Shown here one piece after another: positions 1 through 5,049 of a stretch of 6,068 bases of DNA. A program made the translations under genes and the position numbers. Within the stretch, counting starts at the first letter, position 1; every line of letters begins with the position of its first letter. The stretch covers positions 1 to 6,068 of the forward strand of contig PWOK01000187.1 in assembly GCA_003557445.1 (NCBI GenBank), read 5' to 3'. The notes below the pieces were generated by a model, which did not search any database, had not been told where the DNA came from, and worked only from the letters and a program-made list of their open reading frames with translations. The DNA is from Halanaerobiaceae bacterium (GTDB taxonomy: Bacteria > Bacillota_F > Halanaerobiia > Halanaerobiales > CSSED10-376).

Positions 1-1236
1 TGGTAAAACTGTTGTTTTTTTATCGGAGAGAATATATTCTTCATCTCTGATTAAAAAACCTGGTTTTATATCTTTGTTTTTAAAATCAGATATTTTACCT
101 TTTTTATTTATCTTAATTATTTTTAAAGATAATTTTTTTGGAAAAATTATTTTATTAATTTTAAAATTACTCTTAATATGATTGTAGATATAATCTGTAA
201 CTAATTCAGGTAAAAACAAGATATTTTTTAAATCTAACAAATTTGATATTTTTTGATTTTTAATATTATTAACTAAGGTTATTATGGATCTACAGTTAAA
301 ATTTTTCGCCCCATAACTACTCAACATATTTTGATAATCATTTTTACTAATAGCCAGATAAGTACTTTTATTATTAATTCTTTCTTCCCTGTATAATCGT
401 AAATCAGTACCTTCTCCGTGCAATATTAAAGGTTTCTCTAATTTAGAAGCAAGATTATTACACTGTTTAATTTTTGGTTCGATAATAATTACTGGTTTAA
501 AAAAAACATATAAATAATCAATTAAATAATAGCAAAGATTTTCTTCAGTAATTAAAAATAATTTGTTTTTGGATATATGTTTTTTGAATTTATTTAACCA
601 CATATAATTATTTTTTTTATGTATTAAATAAATATCATCAGAGAAATTAATTTTAAAATTTTTATCAGGAAATATTATTTTTTCATTGCGACTTACGGCA
701 ATAACTTTGCTGTTGCGTAAATTAATTTGATTTAATGAAAGATATGAATTTTTATTATTTTTAAAATTTATTTTTTTTAAACTGATTTTTCCTGGTACAA
801 TATCCATAATTGAAGTTATCTTGAAATTATCAATATTTTTTGTTATTTCATCAAATATAATTTGATAGGGATTAAATATTAAATCTATTCCAAATTTTAA
901 TTGATTATATTCTTTTGTGTATACAAGAGTAATTGTTTTTGATTTTATTATTTTTTTTACCAGTAAAGAAGAAAAAATATTTAATTCTTGATTTTCTGTC
1001 ATTGCAATAAAGATTATCTCTTTATGATCATTAAATATATTTAATTCTAAAAACAAATTTTCTTCAACTTTTTTTATTATGATATCAGTTTCATCAATAT
1101 GATTATCCTGAAACTTTTTGTTATTAAAATATAAAATGATAACATCATAATTAATACTAAGTTTTTTAGCTGTAAATAATGATAAATCATTAAGCCCAAG
1201 AATTATAATTTTAATTTCGTTTTTCTTAAAAAACAA
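1..1236 (-). CDS. trkA: Divergent TrkA-like potassium-uptake regulator (tandem RCK domains), 3' end cut by window edge
   Basis: An open frame of 412 codons runs from TTG (1234-1236) to position 1 with no stop. I read it codon by codon. TrkA is the cytoplasmic subunit that binds NAD(H) or ATP and gates the TrkH/KtrB potassium channel. The fold repeats twice: RCK-N (about 8-130), RCK-C (about 145-206), RCK-N (about 224-350), RCK-C (about 366 to the edge). The best matches are in the second half: IIIEPK (250-255), HGEGTD (273-278), a YLAISKND stretch (293-300), ITLVNN (319-324) and LPELVTDYI. The first RCK-C shows AVSRNEKIIFP. The end looks like the last RCK-C strand region, so perhaps 10-20 residues are missing from a family usually near 450. 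Oddly, both glycine-rich loops are lost: GLNDLS (14-19) and TEENLC (230-235) stand where GxGxxG is expected. The protein is rich in Asn, Lys and Ile. Family assignment is firm; nucleotide binding and activity are doubtful. Confidence 0.8.
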   Translation of the reverse strand, partial: MFFKKNEIKIIILGLNDLSLFTAKKLSINYDVIILYFNNKKFQDNHIDETDIIIKKVEENLFLELNIFNDHKEIIFIAMTENQELNIFSSLLVKKIIKSKTITLVYTKEYNQLKFGIDLIFNPYQIIFDEITKNIDNFKITSIMDIVPGKISLKKINFKNNKNSYLSLNQINLRNSKVIAVSRNEKIIFPDKNFKINFSDDIYLIHKKNNYMWLNKFKKHISKNKLFLITEENLCYYLIDYLYVFFKPVIIIEPKIKQCNNLASKLEKPLILHGEGTDLRLYREERINNKSTYLAISKNDYQNMLSSYGAKNFNCRSIITLVNNIKNQKISNLLDLKNILFLPELVTDYIYNHIKSNFKINKIIFPKKLSLKIIKINKKGKISDFKNKDIKPGFLIRDEEYILSDKKTTVLP

Positions 1237-1252
1237 TTTAATACCACCTTTC
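1237..1252 (-). promoter_or_regulatory. Ribosome binding site that fixes the TTG start of the TrkA-like gene
   Basis: On the minus strand GAAAGGTGG (1244-1252) sits 7 nt before TTG at 1234-1236, a good match to the anti-Shine-Dalgarno complement and ideally spaced. Going upstream in frame, the only codons before a TAA (1261-1263) are TTT, TTA, CTG, AAA, GGT, GGT, ATT and AAA, so no ATG or GTG is available. The TTG also places the first beta strand (KIIIL) a few residues from the N terminus, as usual for TrkA. Confidence 0.8.
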
Positions 1253-1259
1253 AGTAAAA

Positions 1260-1287
1260 ATTATGTTTATAAATATTTAATATGCAA
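1260..1287 (-). promoter_or_regulatory. Weak candidate sigma-A promoter for the TrkA-like gene
   Basis: On the minus strand TTGCAT (1282-1287) and CATAAT (1260-1265) are separated by 16 nt. The -10 matches TATAAT at 5 of 6 positions, but the -35 keeps only the TTG. It starts within the T-tract of the HU terminator, where a new promoter would be needed if termination is efficient, and it would leave a very short leader. In such AT-rich DNA this match could easily be chance. Confidence 0.35.
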
Positions 1288-1319
1288 AAAAAAATAGAAA
1301 GGAATTAATTCCTTTCTAT
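1286..1319 (-). terminator. Intrinsic terminator after the HU gene
   Basis: Positions 1294-1319 form a perfect 26-bp palindrome centred between 1306 and 1307, with the arm ATAGAAAGGAATT followed directly by its complement. It folds into a stem of about 11 bp with a 4-nt loop. On the minus strand a run of nine T (1286-1294) follows, overlapping the last stem base. It lies 27 nt past the HU stop codon. The opposite strand has no matching T-run, so it should act only on minus-strand transcripts. Confidence 0.88.
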
Positions 1320-1346
1320 CTAATAATATTTATATTTATGTAACTA

Positions 1347-1646
1347 TTAACCATCAACTGATTCTTTGAAAGTTTTACCAGCTCTAAAAACAGGAACAGT
1401 TCTTGCAGGGATTGTGATTTCTTCCCCGGTTTGAGGATTTCTTCCTTTACGTGAACTTCTATCTTTAACTTCAAAAGTTCCAAAACCAATAATTTGTACA
1501 TTATCTCTGTTAGCTTCATTTTTGCTGGCTTCACTACTTAGATACTCAATAATTGTATCTATTGTAGTATTTACAATATTGCCAGTATCTTTTTTTGTTA
1601 AATCAGTCTTTTCAGCTACAACATCAATTAATTCAGTTTTAGTCAT
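1347..1646 (-). CDS. hup: HU family histone-like DNA-binding protein with a short loop insertion
   Basis: This 99-residue protein is HU, the dimeric nucleoid protein that bends DNA and supports replication, repair and recombination. The N-terminal helices begin MTKTELIDVVAEKTDLTKKD. The strand motif QIIGFGTFEV (51-60) is the HU signature region. The DNA-intercalating arm reads RKGRNPQTGEEITIP (66-80), with Pro71 at the tip. The C-terminal helix contains FRAGKTFKESV. Typical HU is 90-92 residues; the excess lies at 37-50, where a 14-residue polar segment SSEASKNEANRDNV replaces the usual turn of about 6 residues. The ATG is preceded by an almost perfect ribosome binding site, TAGGAGGTGA (1653-1662), 6 nt upstream, consistent with the high expression expected of HU. 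It lies just downstream of spoIVA, as hbs does in Bacillus subtilis, but terminators on both sides make it a single-gene transcript. Confidence 0.96.
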   Translation of the reverse strand: MTKTELIDVVAEKTDLTKKDTGNIVNTTIDTIIEYLSSEASKNEANRDNVQIIGFGTFEVKDRSSRKGRNPQTGEEITIPARTVPVFRAGKTFKESVDG

Positions 1647-1702
1647 TTAATTTCACCTCCTATTTTTATTTATGTCTTACTTTATTTATTATTATTCGCT
1701 AA

Positions 1703-1731
1703 ATTGTACTAATCTCCTGCATTTTTCTTAA
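1703..1731 (-). promoter_or_regulatory. Candidate sigma-A promoter for the HU gene
   Basis: On the minus strand TTAAGA (1726-1731, 4 of 6 to TTGACA) and TACAAT (1703-1708, 5 of 6 to TATAAT) are separated by exactly 17 nt. It starts just past the spoIVA terminator and would give a leader of about 50 nt ending in the strong HU ribosome binding site. Position and spacing support it; no start-site data are available. Confidence 0.5.
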
Positions 1732-1738
1732 ATTTTGC

Positions 1739-1775
1739 AAAAAAAAAATTGCTTAAGGTATTTTTCCTTAAGCAA
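1739..1775 (-). terminator. Intrinsic terminator after spoIVA
   Basis: A perfect 10-bp inverted repeat, TTGCTTAAGG (1749-1758) and CCTTAAGCAA (1766-1775), encloses a 7-nt loop. On the minus strand ten T residues (1739-1748) follow directly. It begins 21 nt past the spoIVA stop codon and separates spoIVA from the HU promoter. Confidence 0.92.
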
Positions 1776-1796
1776 ATACTAATAAATGTTAACTTT

Positions 1797-3275
1797 TTAT
1801 AGAATAATACATATCAAACCACCACTACCTTCATTTACTATCTTTTCTATAGTATCTTTTAACTTAACCTGAGCTGATTTAGGCATTCTATATAGTTTAT
1901 TGGAAATACTTTCCTGGACTAAATCATTTAAGGATCTACCCAGAAATTCAGTTTCCCAGATGGCAGCAGGATTTTCATCAAAATCTTTTTCTAAAAATTG
2001 TATTATTTCTTCAGATTTTTTTTCTGTACCAACAACTGGAGATACTTCTGCATTTATGTCAGCCCTTATCATATGAATTGAAGGTGCTGTTGCTTTTAAT
2101 TTAACTCCATATTGATTACCTCTCTGAATTAATTCTGGTTCTATATAATTCATATCAACAAGTGAAGGTGTAACAATACCATAACCTTTTTCTTCAACAT
2201 CTTTTAGAGCATCTGCAATTCTATCATATTCATTTTTAGCAAAACTTAATTCTTTTATTAATTCCATTAGGTCACCCTGGTTTTCAATTTCAAACCCACT
2301 AAATTCTTCTAATATATTAAAATAAAGTTTATCAGGTAAACCTATTGAAATTCTGGCCAGACCTTCACCCGGATCAATATTTTCAAGATAAACTTCCTGT
2401 GTATTTTCATTTTCTGCAAGTACATCTACAACATTTTGTACATCTCTAATTTTACTTACATCTTTAACTGATTTTTCTATTGTTTTATTATAACTTTTAT
2501 TTAACCAGTGATCTTCCTCAAGTTTATTCAACCAATCCGGTAAGTCAATGTAAAATTCTTTAATTGGAAATTCATATAGAACATTCTTTAGTATATTATA
2601 TATATCTTTTTTATTTAGATTTAAACAATCAATTGGAATTATTGGTACATTGTATTTTTCAGTTAGTTCTTCTGTAAGTTCTTTTGTTTCATTGGAATGA
2701 GGGTATTTTGTATTTAAAGTAACTATAAATGGTTTTCCAATTGATTTTAGTTCATTTATAACTCTTTCTTCAGCTTTAACAAAATTTTTTCTTGGAATTT
2801 CTGAAAAACTCCCATCAGTTGTTATCACAAGACCTATAGTAGAATGCTCATTTATAACTTTTTCTGTTCCAATTTCAGCAGCCTCCTGAAATGGAATTTC
2901 ATCATCAAACCATGGTGTACTGACCATTCTTGGTCCTTTTTCATCTTCATAACCTATTGCTCCAGAAACTGTATAACCCACACAATCAATCATTCTCACA
3001 TTAAAGGACATGTTATCATTTAGGCTTATGTTTATTGCTTCTTCAGGTACAAATTTTGGTTCTGTGGTCATAATCATTTTACCACCAGAACTTTGAGGTA
3101 ATTCATCCTGAGTTCTTTCTTTTATAAACTTATCGTCTATCATTGGAAGAACAAGCTGTTCCATAAATTGTTTTACAAATGTTGATTTTCCAGTTCGAAC
3201 AGGTCCAACAACTCCTATATATATATCCCCATTTGTACGAAGTGCAATATCTTTATATATATCAAACTCTTCCAC
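1797..3275 (-). CDS. spoIVA: Stage IV sporulation protein A, spore-coat morphogenetic ATPase
   Basis: SpoIVA is made in the mother cell, is anchored to the forespore outer membrane by SpoVM, and polymerises using ATP hydrolysis to form the basement layer on which the coat assembles; it is also needed for the cortex. The 492-residue length equals my recollection of the B. subtilis protein, and similarity extends end to end. The Walker A motif is GPVRTGKS (24-31, Lys30). The threonine pair in MTTEPKF (Thr70/Thr71) corresponds to the sensor threonines, and the Walker B-like motif is MIDCVGY (Asp97). The stretch GYEDEKGPRM and the block EHSTIGLVITTDGS are also family hallmarks. The C terminus GSGGLICIIL keeps the glycines that contact SpoVM in B. 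subtilis; Cys489 replaces my recalled Ala. All catalytic residues are intact, so the protein should be functional. It starts at GTG and is transcribed apart from gpsA because a terminator intervenes. Confidence 0.98.
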   Translation of the reverse strand: MEEFDIYKDIALRTNGDIYIGVVGPVRTGKSTFVKQFMEQLVLPMIDDKFIKERTQDELPQSSGGKMIMTTEPKFVPEEAINISLNDNMSFNVRMIDCVGYTVSGAIGYEDEKGPRMVSTPWFDDEIPFQEAAEIGTEKVINEHSTIGLVITTDGSFSEIPRKNFVKAEERVINELKSIGKPFIVTLNTKYPHSNETKELTEELTEKYNVPIIPIDCLNLNKKDIYNILKNVLYEFPIKEFYIDLPDWLNKLEEDHWLNKSYNKTIEKSVKDVSKIRDVQNVVDVLAENENTQEVYLENIDPGEGLARISIGLPDKLYFNILEEFSGFEIENQGDLMELIKELSFAKNEYDRIADALKDVEEKGYGIVTPSLVDMNYIEPELIQRGNQYGVKLKATAPSIHMIRADINAEVSPVVGTEKKSEEIIQFLEKDFDENPAAIWETEFLGRSLNDLVQESISNKLYRMPKSAQVKLKDTIEKIVNEGSGGLICIIL

Positions 3276-3290
3276 ATTCTTCCCCCCTTT
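3276..3290 (-). promoter_or_regulatory. Ribosome binding site that fixes the GTG start of spoIVA
   Basis: On the minus strand AAAGGGGGG (3282-3290) lies 6 nt before GTG (3273-3275). It differs from AAAGGAGGT at two positions. No in-frame ATG, GTG or TTG lies between the site and this codon, and the resulting N terminus (MEEFDIYKDI) aligns with the Bacillus protein from residue 1. Confidence 0.8.
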
Positions 3291-3349
3291 TGATTATTTT
3301 TTCCGTTCACTTTATTTCTGCTAACTTAAGAAAATTAAATATCAATATA

Positions 3350-3377
3350 TATATATGATGACAAGTCTAAAATATTC
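3350..3377 (-). promoter_or_regulatory. Candidate sigma-E (mother-cell) promoter for spoIVA
   Basis: On the minus strand GAATATT (3371-3377) fits the sigma-E -35 consensus KMATATT fully, and CATATATA (3350-3357) resembles the -10 consensus CATACAMT at 5 of 8 positions. The gap is 13 nt, about one short of the usual 14. spoIVA is sigma-E controlled in B. subtilis, so the regulon expectation is met. The -10 lies in an alternating AT run, which weakens the match. The implied leader is about 65-70 nt. Confidence 0.4.
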
Positions 3378-3378
3378 T

Positions 3379-3412
3379 AAAAAAAAATTAGCTATTAGAA
3401 TATAGCTAATTT
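3379..3412 (-). terminator. Intrinsic terminator ending the der-plsY-gpsA operon
   Basis: An 11-bp inverted repeat, AAATTAGCTAT (3385-3395) with ATAGCTAATTT (3402-3412), has a 6-nt loop. On the minus strand nine T (3379-3387) follow, three of them inside the stem base. The stem has only two G-C pairs, so it is weaker than the other two terminators here and some read-through into spoIVA is possible. It begins 15 nt past the gpsA stop codon. Confidence 0.8.
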
Positions 3413-3427
3413 GTTAGATATTATTAT

Positions 3428-4429
3428 TTAAATATCTAATTCTTTTTTTGGATCTCTTAACATAAGTTCATCAACAGCATCCAGAGGTTCTTTATTATTA
3501 AATAAAACCTGATAGATTTGATTGGTTATAGGTAAATCAAAATCAAGGTTTAATTCTCTGGCTTTATCATAAACTGCACTGGTTGTTCTAATACCTTCTA
3601 CTGTTTGTTTTATCTTTTTTAAAGCTTTTTCCATAGATAAGCCTTTACCAATTTCAATTCCAAATCTAAAATTACGACTATGATGACTGGTGCAGGTAAC
3701 AACAAGATCGCCCATTCCTGTTAACCCAGAAAAAGTTAAAGGTTTTCCTCCCAGATATATACCAAATCTTCTTATTTCCGCCAATCCTCTTGTTATTAAG
3801 GCTGCTTTAGTATTATCACCATAACCAAGCCCTTCAACTATACCTGCAGCAATTGCAATAATATTTTTAACAGCTCCCCCTAATTCTACACCAATTAGAT
3901 CATCACTGGTATAAATTCTAAAGGTACGAGACATTAATAAATCCTGTATTTTTTCTGCAATTTTTAAATCCTTTGAAACAACTACAGCTGCAGAAGGTAA
4001 AGAACTAATAACTTCTTCAGCATGTGTTGGTCCAGATAGAACAGCTATATTATGATCAAAATATTTTTCAATTATTTGTGAGTTTCGTAAAAAAGACTTT
4101 TCTTCTATACCTTTAGCTGTTGAAATAATAATTTTTTCCTGGTTGATATCATTATGTATTTTTTTCATAATTTTACCTGTAAACTGAGTAGGCACTGATA
4201 TAAATATATAATCACTAAAGGATAAAGTTTCTTTAATATTATTTGTTGCTGTTATATTTTTTGAAAGTTTTATTTCCGGGAAATAATTGATATTTACTCT
4301 ATCCTTATTTATACTTTCTGTTACTTCAGTGATTCTTTCATATAGCAATATACTATGATTATTTTTAGAAAGTGTCTGAGCAATAGCTGTTCCCCAGCTA
4401 CCTCCTCCAATAATAGATATTTTGGCCAT
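3428..4429 (-). CDS. gpsA: NAD(P)-dependent glycerol-3-phosphate dehydrogenase
   Basis: GpsA reduces dihydroxyacetone phosphate to sn-glycerol-3-phosphate, the backbone precursor for phospholipids, in the cytoplasm. The 333-residue length is normal. The N-terminal Rossmann fold opens with ISIIGGGSWGTAIA, giving the dinucleotide loop GGGSWG (8-13). Substrate and catalytic regions follow: STAKGIE (Lys106), LSGPTHAEE (131-139), GGAVKNIIAIAAG with the catalytic-type Lys188, GLTGMGDLVVTCTS with Asp241, the SRNFRFG stretch (251-257) and VEGIRT (278-282). The C-terminal helical end LDAVDELMLRDPKKE is typical. The ATG is 2 nt after the plsY stop; its ribosome binding site, AGGGGTGA, lies inside the plsY 3' end, implying translational coupling. 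PlsY next door consumes its product. Confidence 0.98.
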   Translation of the reverse strand: MAKISIIGGGSWGTAIAQTLSKNNHSILLYERITEVTESINKDRVNINYFPEIKLSKNITATNNIKETLSFSDYIFISVPTQFTGKIMKKIHNDINQEKIIISTAKGIEEKSFLRNSQIIEKYFDHNIAVLSGPTHAEEVISSLPSAAVVVSKDLKIAEKIQDLLMSRTFRIYTSDDLIGVELGGAVKNIIAIAAGIVEGLGYGDNTKAALITRGLAEIRRFGIYLGGKPLTFSGLTGMGDLVVTCTSHHSRNFRFGIEIGKGLSMEKALKKIKQTVEGIRTTSAVYDKARELNLDFDLPITNQIYQVLFNNKEPLDAVDELMLRDPKKELDI

Positions 4430-4431
4430 TA

Positions 4432-5046
4432 TTAGTTTTCACCCCTGGTTATCTTGTTTTCTTTTCCTTTAAGTAATCTACTTATATTTTCATGATGTTT
4501 TATAATTATTAATATAGCCATTAAAAGCAAATAGATACTAATATAGGCCTTATCTAACAAAATATAAGAAAAAACCGGAAGAAACATAGAACTTATTATC
4601 GAAGCTAAGGAGACGTATTTTGTTATAAACACTAGTAATATCCATAATGTAACCAAAATTAGAAATATTAAAGGTGATATTCCCAGAACTACACCAATTG
4701 AGGTAGCTACACCTTTACCACCTGAAAATTTAAGAAATATAGAAAAATCATGTCCTAATATTGCAACTAAACCGGCTAAATACGGCAAAAATTCATAGTT
4801 TATACCTGATATATTTAATACTAAATAGCGGGCAAGTAAAACAGCCAATAAACCCTTTAAAATATCCAATAAAGCAACTATTACTCCATATTTAAATCCC
4901 AGAGCTCTGGCAGTATTGGTTGCACCAACATTACCACTACCAATTTCTCTAACATCTATTCCCTTAATCCAGCTGGTGAATAAATAAGCATTAGGGACTG
5001 AACCCAGTAAATAACAAAACAATAAAAATATAATTATAACTAGCAT
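4432..5046 (-). CDS. plsY: Acyl-phosphate:glycerol-3-phosphate acyltransferase
   Basis: PlsY is the membrane enzyme that transfers an acyl chain from acyl-phosphate (made by PlsX) to position 1 of glycerol-3-phosphate, giving lysophosphatidate. The protein has 204 residues and is mostly hydrophobic. Probable membrane segments lie near 1-22, 53-78, 86-100, 113-140, 144-164 and 168-183. The three cytoplasmic catalytic motifs are all present: GSGNVGATNTAR (36-47), GHDFSIFLKFSGGKG (98-112, phosphate-binding glycines at the end), and HHENISRLLKGKENKI (184-199). It starts 3 nt after the der stop codon, with GGGGTGA inside the der 3' end as ribosome binding site at somewhat long spacing. Its co-transcription with gpsA couples supply and use of glycerol-3-phosphate. 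Identification is secure. Confidence 0.98.
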   Translation of the reverse strand: MLVIIIFLLFCYLLGSVPNAYLFTSWIKGIDVREIGSGNVGATNTARALGFKYGVIVALLDILKGLLAVLLARYLVLNISGINYEFLPYLAGLVAILGHDFSIFLKFSGGKGVATSIGVVLGISPLIFLILVTLWILLVFITKYVSLASIISSMFLPVFSYILLDKAYISIYLLLMAILIIIKHHENISRLLKGKENKITRGEN

Positions 5047-5049
5047 TAT

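Noticed and set aside
1294..1319. Perfect 26-bp palindrome as an operator or protein-binding site
   Set aside because: Its place just after a stop codon and the following T-run explain it fully as an intrinsic terminator.
1316..1534. Second minus-strand ORF of 72 codons overlapping HU
   Set aside because: It is a different frame of the HU gene, lacks a ribosome binding site, and reads into the terminator palindrome; HU itself is unmistakable.
3275..3277. ATG overlapping the GTG start of spoIVA
   Set aside because: It is one base out of frame and meets a stop after 20 codons; the GTG frame aligns with SpoIVA from its first residue.
3344..3356. Alternating AT run as a microsatellite or recombination site
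   Set aside because: It is only about a dozen bases and unremarkable at this base composition.
3334..3364. TTGTCA and TTTAAT as a sigma-A promoter for spoIVA
   Set aside because: The boxes match well, but the 19-nt spacer is too long and such matches are expected by chance in AT-rich DNA.
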